The notes under the pieces were generated by a model. The model saw only the letters and a program-made list of their open reading frames with translations, did not search any database and was not told where the DNA came from. Position numbers and translations under genes: made by a program. Shown piece after piece: positions 1-6,952 of a DNA stretch of 51,866 nt; within the stretch, counting starts at the first letter, position 1, and each line of letters opens with the position of its first letter. This stretch comes from Secundilactobacillus yichangensis. GTDB lineage: Bacteria > Bacillota > Bacilli > Lactobacillales > Lactobacillaceae. The stretch lies in assembly GCF_016861565.1 (NCBI RefSeq), contig NZ_BOLK01000015.1:1-51866 (forward strand), in the 5' to 3' direction.

Positions 1-736
1 AAGCTTGGCTGGGTACGTTTGAAAGAGCTGGGCTACATCCCTACAGACTCAGAACACTTCGTTATCAAACAAGGCCGGATCAAATTCAAGGCTGGCCGGT
101 ATTACTTGACTTGCTTAGTGGAACAAGCTGAACTACCAAAGTTAGAACTGACCGGTGAGCCCATTGGCATTGACCTTGGCCTAAAAGAATTTGCCATTTT
201 AAATGATGGTACTTTGTATCATAATCAGAATAAAAGTAGTCGGGTAAGACGCATCAGAAAACGGCTGCGCCGACTGCAAAGAAAAATGTCCCGTCAGTAT
301 CACGCACTGAAAGCTAGAAAAAACTCAGCGGAAGGTGCAACACTTGTATCAACGATTAACCAACATTCAGTCCGACTATCAAAATAAGATCATTGCCACC
401 ACGGTGAGAACCAAGCCGCGGTGGGTAGCCTTAGAAGACCTGAATGTTAAAGGTATGATGAAAAATCGGCATTTAGCTAAAGCCATTAGTTATCAAAGCT
501 TCTATAATTTCAAAATCAAATTAATCGTTAAATGTCAGCAATTAGGCATTCCAGTACACTTGACTAACCGTTTTGAACCAACTTCTAAAGTGTGTCACCA
601 ATGTGGCTATAAAAAAGTTGATTTAAAACTGCAGGATCGGGTGTATGAATGTAAAAGCTGTGATTATACCGAAGATCGGGATATTAATGCAGCCCTGAAT
701 ATCAGGGATACTGAAAACTTTGAATTAGCCTACTAA
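1..736 (+). pseudogene. tnpB: IS200/IS605-family TnpB remnant, frameshifted and cut by the window edge
   Basis: The gene runs in from the left edge (frame open from base 1). The first part, to about base 330, carries the RuvC-I motif GIDLGLKEFAI and a basic helix (RRIRKRLRRLQRKMSRQ). The rest continues in another frame from about 335, with ALEDLNVKGMM (RuvC-II Glu), a four-Cys zinc finger (CHQCG...CKSCD) and the RuvC-III Asp in EDRDINAALN. The two frames meet between about 325 and 340, so one or two bases have been gained or lost and no full nuclease can be made. TnpB proteins are RNA-guided nucleases of IS200/IS605 elements. No tnpA is visible. The catalytic residues are intact on both sides of the shift, so the break looks recent. 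Confidence 0.85.
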
Positions 737-890
737 AACAGGCATCAAAGCATGTACCGGTGGCTAGCCGGGAATTAACGCTTGTGGACTATCATACCAA
801 CTGTATTAGCGAGATTCGTGCGAGGCAGGATAGGGAGAAGCAAGAACAATCTATAACTTTTTTATAAGTTATCAGTAGCAGGCTTTTATA
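737..890 (+). mobile_element. Right end of the IS605-type element, possible omega-RNA region
   Basis: The stretch after tnpB is non-coding and ends in a small hairpin, ATAACTT (853-859), loop TTTTAT, AAGTTAT (866-872), typical of IS200/IS605 ends recognised as single-stranded structures. In this family the 3' end of tnpB plus the right end gives the guide RNA scaffold. That role here is inferred from the family. The next gene begins only 18 bases after the hairpin. The exact element boundary cannot be set without an empty-site comparison. Confidence 0.5.
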
Positions 891-1775
891 ATGTGTACCA
901 GTCTTACCTTAAACGCGGCTGATGGCACCCACCTACTGGCCAGAACGATGGATTTTCCAAACGTTGATCCATGGCAACCGACAGTTCTTGAATCCGGTAC
1001 TAACTGGCGGCCAATTTTAGGCGAACAGCACGTCACTCATTACCGGATCGTCGGCTCAGCGCGCCATTTAAACGGCCACTACCTTTTTGGCGATGGCCTA
1101 AATAGTGCCGGCCTAAGCTGTGCTGAACTGTATTTTCCAAACCGGGTCCACTACTATGCTGAATCGCAAACTGGGATGACTAACCTCACGCCACAAGATT
1201 TCATCATGTGGGTTCTCAGCCAGCACGATACGATTGCAGAAGTTGCTGCTGACTTGCAAAACGTTGCCCTGGTTGGTCAGGTCTGGTACGCAGAAAATAA
1301 GGTCTATCCCTTCCATTGGTTATTAGCGGACAAAACTGGCGCAACAGCTGTCCTGGAACCAACCGCCCACTCACTGCAGCTGATTGCCGACCCGTTGCAG
1401 GTTTTGACTAACACACCAGAACTGGCAGATCACGTCGACCGGGTTAACCGCTTCTTGGATACTGATAAAGCTCACTTACCAGCCGCAGCCACTCAATGGC
1501 TGGCTGATAACAAGCCGTTGCCAGAGGGACCGATCCCCACTAACCGCTTTATCAGAACAGTAATCAATCGTTGGGGGCGGCCGCAACCAGCAACAGCGGA
1601 CACGGCCATTTCACGCGCCAAATCAATTCTTGATCAGGTCGTCATTCCCAGACAAACTGGTAAACAGCCTGCCAACCATAATTTTACCCACTATATTAGT
1701 ATCATTGATATGTCTCATTTACGCTATCTGCAATTGCCAACTGACGATGTCCCGCAGTCTGAAATTAACCTTTAA
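891..1775 (+). CDS. Choloylglycine hydrolase (bile salt hydrolase / penicillin V acylase) family protein
   Basis: The 294-residue protein starts Met-Cys, so removal of Met exposes the N-terminal nucleophile Cys2 of this Ntn-hydrolase family. Other expected active-site residues are present: Arg18 and Asp21 in ARTMDF, Asn71 in GLNSAG, Asn174 in VLTNTPEL and an Arg near 219-222 (TNRFIRT). Family members hydrolyse amide bonds of conjugated bile salts, penicillin V or acyl-homoserine lactones; the substrate cannot be read from sequence. It is somewhat shorter than typical bile salt hydrolases (about 315-330). No signal peptide is seen, so it is probably cytoplasmic. The IS right end lies directly upstream and no good SD precedes the ATG, so expression may be weakened or altered. 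Confidence 0.85.
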   Translation: MCTSLTLNAADGTHLLARTMDFPNVDPWQPTVLESGTNWRPILGEQHVTHYRIVGSARHLNGHYLFGDGLNSAGLSCAELYFPNRVHYYAESQTGMTNLTPQDFIMWVLSQHDTIAEVAADLQNVALVGQVWYAENKVYPFHWLLADKTGATAVLEPTAHSLQLIADPLQVLTNTPELADHVDRVNRFLDTDKAHLPAAATQWLADNKPLPEGPIPTNRFIRTVINRWGRPQPATADTAISRAKSILDQVVIPRQTGKQPANHNFTHYISIIDMSHLRYLQLPTDDVPQSEINL

Positions 1776-1798
1776 ATTGCTGCAAAAGTCCTTTTTGA

Positions 1799-1830
1799 CC
1801 CACGATTTTAACTTAAATCGTGGGTTTTTT
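1799..1830 (+). terminator. Rho-independent terminator after the hydrolase
   Basis: CCCACGATTT (1799-1808) pairs with AAATCGTGGG (1815-1824) around a 6-base loop, followed by a T run. Confidence 0.85.
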
Positions 1831-2100
1831 GGTTTAATTTGCAAAAAATTTCCCCGATTTTCCAGCGTTTGTTACAACCTTGAAATAAACAAGTAGAGCT
1901 TGTTATAACGGCATTCGAGGCGCTAAAAAACACCCGATTTCACCGAAAGATTACGTCACTGTCGTTTTCATTAACCTAATCGATAATTCAATGAAACACT
2001 ACTGTAACTTACGATTGATACACTTAGTCTCGTTGAATTGATTAAGGAAAATTTAAATTTTGAAAAAGTTGCACTACATAAAAAGGGGATATTTAAAATT
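1831..2100. other. AT-rich intergenic stretch before the NlpC/P60 gene
   Basis: No gene was seen. It contains one GTTATAAC site (1902-1909) followed by AAAAAACACCCGATTT, a pattern that recurs in degenerate form at 4166 (GTTATAAC then AAAACACCTGATTT). A palindrome AAAATTTAAATTTT lies around 2048-2061. No convincing -35/-10 pair was picked for the downstream gene. Confidence 0.4.
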
Positions 2101-2571
2101 ATGAAGAAATGGTTTGTTAAACTCGCACTAACAGCAATTGCAGTATTTGGTTTTACGGTTGCCACTAATATGGCCAGCAGCACAACAGCAAAAGCTGACA
2201 CACCTTCTTACTCAAAGATTTACAAGGTTGCTAAAAACCAACTTGGTAAACCATATGGCTGGGGTTCAACTGGTCCTTCACGTTTTGACTGCTCAGGCCT
2301 AACCTCGTACGTTTACAGAAAGGGCGCTTCAAAGGCCATTCCACGTACTGCCCAAGCACAATACAACAAACTTAAGAAAGTTTCTTACGCCCACGCTAAA
2401 AAGGGTGACCTGGTCTTCTTCGGTGGCAGCAGACACAGTATTAGCCACGTGGGGATGTACATTGGCGGCGGTAAGATGATTGATTCTCAAAACCGCGGTG
2501 TAATTGTTGAATCCGTTAAAGCACCTTGGTGGCACCACGTTGGTACCGCTCGAGTAACCGACTTAGATTAA
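2101..2571 (+). CDS. Secreted NlpC/P60 cell-wall peptidase
   Basis: The 156-residue protein has a signal peptide (basic MKKWFVK, hydrophobic core, likely cleavage after AKA at residue 32) and then only an NlpC/P60 domain. The catalytic Cys is at 64 (FDCSGL) and the His at 116 (SHVGMYIGGG). The third polar residue is probably Asp128 or Gln130 in MIDSQN. Family enzymes cut the D-Glu to diamino-acid bond in peptidoglycan stem peptides. It has no LysM, SH3b or anchor domain, so it is a minimal secreted hydrolase. The ATG at 2101 is preferred over upstream starts because AAAAGGGGAT precedes it at good distance and it begins the signal peptide. A terminator follows at 2596. Confidence 0.9.
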   Translation: MKKWFVKLALTAIAVFGFTVATNMASSTTAKADTPSYSKIYKVAKNQLGKPYGWGSTGPSRFDCSGLTSYVYRKGASKAIPRTAQAQYNKLKKVSYAHAKKGDLVFFGGSRHSISHVGMYIGGGKMIDSQNRGVIVESVKAPWWHHVGTARVTDLD

Positions 2572-2595
2572 TCATCATAATAAGAATACCCCGTG

Positions 2596-2630
2596 AACCT
2601 GACTATCTAACTGATGGTCAGGTTTTTTGG
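2596..2630 (+). terminator. Terminator after the NlpC/P60 gene
   Basis: AACCTGAC (2596-2603) pairs with GTCAGGTT (2617-2624), followed by TTTTT. Confidence 0.8.
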
Positions 2631-2659
2631 TGAGGCTGTGGAACAACTCGGTAGATTCC

Positions 2660-2742
2660 AGCCATATAAGGCCAAACAACGTCATTCCGATGGGTTTTAT
2701 CGGGATGGCGTTGTTTGGTGTTATATGGTCGGAATCTGTGTT
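2660..2742. repeat. Long imperfect inverted repeat (about 38-bp arms)
   Basis: The left arm begins GATTCCAGCCATATAAGG and the right arm ends TATATGGTCGGAATC. They are complementary over about 38 bases with a handful of mismatches around a short GGGTTTT-type loop. The direct repeat GTGGAACA flanks it on both sides. No ORF with family features lies inside. It is a non-autonomous palindromic element or structured RNA of unknown type, distinct in sequence from the larger repeat family of this window. Confidence 0.6.
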
Positions 2743-2850
2743 GTGGAACAGGTTAAGGCTATATTTAAGTAATGAACTAAAGCAAATTTTAGGACGTGTG
2801 TGATTCAAGAAATTGAATTAAATCCTTGTCAATATAGACTTAGCCCTTTT

Positions 2851-2923
2851 TGGTACAATCATTTTCCCGCTAAAAAAGAGCACATAACGCTCCGTTGTGT
2901 GCTAAAAAGGATTGTGTACCACA
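2851..2923. repeat. Nested hairpin upstream of the ATP-cone gene
   Basis: Outer arms GGTACAATC and GATTGTGTACC enclose AGCACATAAC-gctcc-GTTGTGTGCT. On the minus strand the inner hairpin is followed by TCTTTTTT and could end leftward transcripts. No leftward gene is close upstream, so its role is unknown. Confidence 0.45.
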
Positions 2924-2959
2924 TCTAGTAGAAAAATGATAAAGTTACGCCACATATTG

Positions 2960-2988
2960 TTGCTTTTTTCAAACAGATGTTCTACGAT
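2960..2988 (+). promoter_or_regulatory. Promoter of the ATP-cone gene
   Basis: TTGCTT (2960-2965) and TACGAT (2983-2988) are 17 bases apart, about 30 bases before the GTG start and its AAAAAAGGAG SD. Confidence 0.5.
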
Positions 2989-3018
2989 TAACATATCGAG
3001 AAAAAAGGAGTCCTAGCC

Positions 3019-3351
3019 GTGAACAAACAAAAACCGCAACAATCACACATTCAGATTACGGTTCGCTTTGTGGAGAAGCAAAACGGGAAAAAAGCGCTCT
3101 TTGACGCGCGTAAAATCTTACGTAGCTTAAACCACTTAACACACGATGACCGTCTCATCCGCCGTATCAACGCCCTTGTTCTTGCTCAAATTGCCGGCTA
3201 CTCTCAGATTGACACTGCGACTATTCGTCAGCTGATCATTTCGACTCTAAATCTGTTAGACCATCCAGAATTGGCAAAACGGTATGACGAATATCGGCCA
3301 TCTGCTACCAAACAGGATCAGTTTAAACAGTTATCATTTTTCAACCTTTAA
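3019..3351 (+). CDS. Free-standing ATP-cone domain protein
   Basis: The 110-residue protein begins at GTG with SD AAAAAAGGAG. Almost its whole length looks like an ATP-cone: a strand-rich start (IQITVRFVEKQNGKK), FDARKILRSL, then helices ending ELAKRYDEYRPS, matching the family pattern KRDG...FD..KI......A..Y..YR. ATP-cones are nucleotide-sensing domains normally fused to ribonucleotide reductases or present in NrdR. NrdR also has a zinc ribbon, and no Cys pairs are found here. Function is unknown; it might bind (d)ATP and act on a partner. It has its own promoter and terminator and no operon partner. Confidence 0.65.
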   Translation: MNKQKPQQSHIQITVRFVEKQNGKKALFDARKILRSLNHLTHDDRLIRRINALVLAQIAGYSQIDTATIRQLIISTLNLLDHPELAKRYDEYRPSATKQDQFKQLSFFNL

Positions 3352-3371
3352 CCTTACATCTTTAAAATAGT

Positions 3372-3421
3372 ATCAGCCTGACTACCAGATAGGATTATCT
3401 AGCAGTCAGGCTGATTTTTTG
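3372..3421 (+). terminator. Terminator after the ATP-cone gene
   Basis: ATCAGCCTGACT (3372-3383) pairs with AGTCAGGCTGAT (3404-3415), followed by T6. Confidence 0.9.
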
Positions 3422-3430
3422 ATTCCAGAT

Positions 3431-3461
3431 AAAAAGCAGCATCTCAAAGTGAGATGCTGCT
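3431..3461 (-). terminator. Terminator of the spx-like gene
   Basis: AGCAGCATCTCA (3435-3446) and TGAGATGCTGCT (3450-3461) form a 12-bp stem. On the minus strand it is followed by a T run. Confidence 0.85.
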
Positions 3462-3478
3462 GCAAGTTTAACGTTAAA

Positions 3479-3877
3479 TTATGAACTGAGCTGTGATTCT
3501 AGATCGCGTAATTCAGCCACCCGAACTTCGCGTGGTAAGAACCGGCGAATCTCCTCTTCGTTGTAGCCGACTTCCAATCGCTTATCATCGAAAATGATTG
3601 GCCGTTTAATTAAGTCAGGGTACTTAACAACTAGGTCAACTAACTGGCTAACTGCCAGATCATCTAAGTTGATATGCAGTTTTTTAAAGACGTTTGAACG
3701 CGTAGAGATAATGTCCTCACTGCCATTTTCAGTTAAACGTAAAATCTGCTTAACTTCATCGGCATTAAGTGGATTGGACTTAATATTACGTTCCTTAAAC
3801 GGAATGTGATGATCCTCTAACCATGCACGAGCTTTACGACTTGACGCGCTGCTCGGTGCAACGTATAAATTAATCAT
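3479..3877 (-). CDS. Spx/ArsC-family transcriptional regulator lacking the CxxC redox pair
   Basis: The 132-residue protein has the Spx layout: MINLYVAPSSASSRKARAWL at the N terminus, FKERNI, the RPIIFDDKRLEVGYNEEEIRRFLPR core and a charged C terminus. Spx proteins bind the RNA polymerase alpha C-terminal domain and redirect transcription under stress. In Bacillus subtilis Spx, Cys10 and Cys13 form the thiol switch. Both positions are Ser here, so redox control by that switch is not possible, although the RNAP-binding part of the fold is kept. It could be a constitutive or abundance-controlled paralogue. SD AAGGAAGTG precedes the ATG, with promoter and terminator on either side, so it is monocistronic. 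Confidence 0.85.
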   Translation of the reverse strand: MINLYVAPSSASSRKARAWLEDHHIPFKERNIKSNPLNADEVKQILRLTENGSEDIISTRSNVFKKLHINLDDLAVSQLVDLVVKYPDLIKRPIIFDDKRLEVGYNEEEIRRFLPREVRVAELRDLESQLSS

Positions 3878-3997
3878 ATATAAGCACTTCCTTCATTTCG
3901 CTTTCTCCTAGTAACAAACAAAAAACTAAAACAAAAGCAAAGGTGCATCTTAATTCATTCATTACTAAGTCCCCAACACTTCATCACGAACAACATT

Positions 3998-4026
3998 ATA
4001 ATACCATCAAATTTAGAATAATTCAA
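3998..4026 (-). promoter_or_regulatory. Promoter of the spx-like gene
   Basis: On the minus strand TTGAAT (4026-4021) and TATTAT (4003-3998) are 17 bases apart, giving a leader of roughly 115 nt before the ATG. Confidence 0.5.
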
Positions 4027-4082
4027 GCTGTTTTTATAGTTTTTCCCTTGTGAAAAGATATTTATAATCCCCGGTAAAATTT

Positions 4083-4119
4083 GATGAGATTGTTATAACC
4101 ACGGCTTGTTATAACAATC
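4083..4119. repeat. Inverted repeat AGATTGTTATAAC and related GTTATAAC sites
   Basis: AGATTGTTATAAC and GTTATAACAATCT form a perfect 13-bp inverted repeat with an 8-base spacer (cacggctt). Further GTTATAAC or near copies lie at 4166-4173 and 4262-4269 and, far away, at 1902-1909. They sit between spx and the antiporter gene in a 470-bp gap with no gene. They may be operator sites or decayed palindromic repeats. Confidence 0.45.
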
Positions 4120-4347
4120 TAGACTTGTGTGCGTTTATAAAATTGATTTATCAAATTATGAAACTGTTATAACGTGGCAAAACACCTGATTTATCTGGGT
4201 TTACTTACTCTTTGGAAGTTAAATTCACATCTCGTATTTAGGTTTATTGACCAGTGAAATTGTTATCACGGCTTAAGTTTTCAGATTATAGTATTCAACG
4301 GAAACATGAGTTACAATTTGTTTAATTAATTTGGGGGAGTGTTTGCG

Positions 4348-6588
4348 TTGACTTCGTTTTTCTTAATTCTGCTATTAGTGGTTGCTGCTATCGCTGCTAA
4401 TATTGTCTTTGCAATTTATCCAAAAATTCCGTTAGCCTTTTACGAAATTATTGCCGGGGTACTACTATCGTTAGTGCCGCTCTTCAATAACTTCCATTTG
4501 GAGCCAGAAATTTTTATGCTGGTTATCATTGCACCGCTAATGTTCAATGACGGTCAAAATACCAACATGCACCGGCTACGCAAAAACATCAGCTCCACAT
4601 TATCACTAGCGGTCGTTTTAGCATTAGTCACGATTCTAGCGGGTGGCACGCTGACCCACGTTTTGTGGAGCGCATTGCCGCTGGCCCTTTGTTTCGCGCT
4701 GGCAGCCATTGTCACCCCTACGGACGCCGTGGCGGTTACCTCAATTACTTCAGGGATTGAAGTCCCTGAGCACGTGATGGGCGCGCTGGAAAACGAATCG
4801 CTGTTTAACGACGCTTCCGGCATCGTTGCCATGGATCTGGCGTTAACGGCCTTTAGTACGGGGGAATTTTCACTAGCCAAGGGAACCGAACACTTTTTTG
4901 TTGTCTTTTTAGGCGGAATTGCCATCGGGGTCGTTCTTGGAATGATCATCGTCATGATTCGCATCCTTTTCCAGCGTAAAACGCTGGACACCATTGCTGT
5001 TATTCTGCCATTTAGTTTGCTGACACCATTTATCGTGTATTTAACGGCGGAACACTTCGGCTTCTCCGGTATTTTAGCGGTTGTGGCTGCCGGAATCGTC
5101 CATGGTATTCAGGGGCAGCGACTGCGGCTCACTTCAACGCAAACTCAAGTGGTGACCAAAACCACTTGGGAAACGGTGACTAACCTGCTCAACGGGTTCG
5201 TTTTTGTGTTACTGGGTGCCTCCATCCCGAGTGTTTGGAACGCCCTGACCACAACCGCAGTTCACAGCCTGTCGCTATTACTCATAACTGCAGTTGGCTT
5301 ATACTTGCTGATGGCCATTATGCGCTTTCTATGGTGCATGTTTAACCTGGTCTCCATGCCGTCTAAAGAAACCCGTTTCAAAGACAGTGTGATTATGGGC
5401 CTCAGTGGTGTCCACGGTACCATTACACTGTCAATGGCGTTTTCACTGCCACTAGCAGTTGCTGGCCACGCTTTTCCATTCCGTAGCGCCATTATTTTAA
5501 TTGCCGGCATCATCATCCTGTTGAGTATGATCGTGCCAACGCTGGTATTGCCGTTTCTACTGCCAAATAAGCAGGCGCCGTACTCCGCTGATGAATTCAG
5601 TGATCAACTGGTTAAGATGGTGAACTTCGCAATTGACCAGCTACGAAGTTTAAATAATCAATCCGGCGCTCTTCCAGGTGTCATCGAAGTTTTAAATAGT
5701 CAAAAAAAACAGTATCGAAAGAACGCTGATTCTAAACTAGTCCATCAATTACTGGAACAGACCGAGGACGTGGAACAGTCCACCGTTACCGAAATGATCG
5801 ATAACGGTGAAGTTAAGGCCTCCATTGGCTGGCAGTATAATCGGGCAATTATTTTCCAGTCACAATTCGCCTTTCTCAGCCCTTGGGCGCGGCTTAAAAT
5901 GTGGCTTAAAATGTTTAGTTTCCGCTTATTTCCAAAAACTTCCCGGAACCACTTTAATAAATCCTTCCAGCGAACCCGAGAAGCCAAGATGAAATGGCTC
6001 AAAGATCATGGGCAAACCGAAAAGTTTAACGATTATCAAAAATTCTACCTTGAACATAAAGATGACAAGCTGCCCACGACTGAAACAAAGAAAGCTGAAG
6101 AACAAAAACAGCTGGCTTTACCGGCTACTCAAGCAAAAATGTTGCCTGCAGTACAGTCTACAGAACAGCCGCAAGTCATAGATAAGCGAAAAAACAAGGC
6201 TTCAAATCAGCTTCAATCACGTGGGCGTCGGCGCGGACGTCTATCACATAGGCAGCGACAGATAAACCCAGAAGCTCAGGAAGCCTTTAGCAAACTCAGT
6301 CAAGTTGGCTACGACAGAGTTATCGGCTACCTGGATTCCATCGAAACGGATGATAATCGCCAAGAAGTGGACGTTATTCGTCATTATTACAACGTCCGCC
6401 GTTCACGAATCACAAAGAGTGAAGAAACCAGCGAGAAAGAAAACGAACTGTTCCTGATGGCCTTCCAATTTGAGTACAGTTACGTGCAAAATGTCAGCCA
6501 GCACGAACATTTATCAGTTGAATTAGTCGATGAGCTCCACAAGAAAATCTCAATGGATCAGATGGTTTATATGCAAAACGGCAATTAG
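4348..6588 (+). CDS. CPA1-family Na+/H+ antiporter with long cytoplasmic tail
   Basis: The protein of about 746 residues has around a dozen hydrophobic segments in its first 410 residues, including TPTDAVAVTS (near 123) and ENESLFNDASGIV (near 148, with the Asn-Asp pair of the ion site). This fits NhaP-like CPA1 exchangers, which export Na+ or K+ in exchange for protons. The remaining roughly 335 residues are hydrophilic, with a basic stretch SRGRRRGRLSHRQRQ. That tail is long for the family and probably regulatory. TTG at 4348 is chosen over GTG at 4339 because GGGGGAG (4333-4339) gives it an 8-base spacing and abuts the GTG. Confidence 0.85.
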   Translation: MTSFFLILLLVVAAIAANIVFAIYPKIPLAFYEIIAGVLLSLVPLFNNFHLEPEIFMLVIIAPLMFNDGQNTNMHRLRKNISSTLSLAVVLALVTILAGGTLTHVLWSALPLALCFALAAIVTPTDAVAVTSITSGIEVPEHVMGALENESLFNDASGIVAMDLALTAFSTGEFSLAKGTEHFFVVFLGGIAIGVVLGMIIVMIRILFQRKTLDTIAVILPFSLLTPFIVYLTAEHFGFSGILAVVAAGIVHGIQGQRLRLTSTQTQVVTKTTWETVTNLLNGFVFVLLGASIPSVWNALTTTAVHSLSLLLITAVGLYLLMAIMRFLWCMFNLVSMPSKETRFKDSVIMGLSGVHGTITLSMAFSLPLAVAGHAFPFRSAIILIAGIIILLSMIVPTLVLPFLLPNKQAPYSADEFSDQLVKMVNFAIDQLRSLNNQSGALPGVIEVLNSQKKQYRKNADSKLVHQLLEQTEDVEQSTVTEMIDNGEVKASIGWQYNRAIIFQSQFAFLSPWARLKMWLKMFSFRLFPKTSRNHFNKSFQRTREAKMKWLKDHGQTEKFNDYQKFYLEHKDDKLPTTETKKAEEQKQLALPATQAKMLPAVQSTEQPQVIDKRKNKASNQLQSRGRRRGRLSHRQRQINPEAQEAFSKLSQVGYDRVIGYLDSIETDDNRQEVDVIRHYYNVRRSRITKSEETSEKENELFLMAFQFEYSYVQNVSQHEHLSVELVDELHKKISMDQMVYMQNGN

Positions 6589-6645
6589 GTAAGGGGTTTA
6601 ACCACCCAAAAAAATACAATTTGGTTACCGAACTGTTATACTATC

Positions 6646-6677
6646 TTCACACTTTCTTCACATTTTAGTCTTATATT
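6646..6677 (+). promoter_or_regulatory. Candidate PhoP box and -10
   Basis: TTCACA (6646-6651) and TTCACA (6657-6662) are direct repeats with exactly 5 bases between, the arrangement of Gram-positive PhoP boxes (TTHACA-N5-TTHACA). TATATT (6672-6677) follows 9 bases later as a possible -10. There is no good -35, as expected for an activated promoter. The calling is by motif only. Confidence 0.45.
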
Positions 6678-6683
6678 ACTCAT

Positions 6684-6822
6684 AGCCTAATATCTTAGCT
6701 GATATTAAGTAATAAGCTTTTTCATTTTACTCCTCCAAAGTAAAATAATATTTCCGTGAACCCCATCACGAAAATGCCTACTCCTATGTTGGATCTACCC
6801 TCCCCCGGGTGGATCTTTTTTT
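6684..6822 (+). ncRNA. Candidate small RNA with C-rich loops
   Basis: About 139 nt lie between the candidate -10 and a strong terminator. They fold as four consecutive hairpins: TAATATC/GATATTA (6688-6707), TTTTACT/AGTAAAA with loop CCTCCAA (6725-6745), CGTG/CACG with loop AACCCCAT (6755-6770), and the terminator GATCTACCC/GGGTGGATC with loop TCCCCC (6792-6815) then T7. C/U-rich loops that can pair with Shine-Dalgarno sequences are typical of Firmicute regulatory RNAs. There is no ORF with an SD. It might instead be the 3' UTR of the antiporter transcript ending at this terminator. Confidence 0.4.
6792..6822 (+). terminator. Intrinsic terminator
   Basis: The 9-bp GATCTACCC/GGGTGGATC stem (one G-T pair) is followed by TTTTTTT. 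It ends either the antiporter transcript or the candidate small RNA. Confidence 0.85.
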
Positions 6823-6830
6823 ATATCCAG

Positions 6831-6946
6831 GGTGCGAAAGCAAGCGGTTAGAGAGCGGAGCCTAAGGCGCTTCCGACAAAAATCCCGGGCTTGGATTTAT
6901 GTCGGAAGTGACTTAGGTGCAGCTCTCTGCTTGCTGTAGCCCGACT
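6831..6946 (+). repeat. Dispersed long-hairpin repeat, copy A
   Basis: Nested arms GCAAGC/GCTTGC, AGAGAGC/GCTCTCT, GCCTAAG/CTTAGGTGC and CTTCCGACA/TGTCGGAAG close onto AAATCC-CGGGCTT-GGATTT. The unit starts GGTGCG and ends GTAGCCCGACT. Copy B follows directly. Confidence 0.8.
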
Positions 6947-6952
6947 AGGATA

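Noticed and set aside
1630-1896. Open frame overlapping the hydrolase end
   Set aside because: Out-of-frame shadow that continues through the terminator hairpin.
2575-2808. Minus-strand 77-codon open frame
   Set aside because: It lies wholly over a terminator and a long inverted repeat, without SD or family match.
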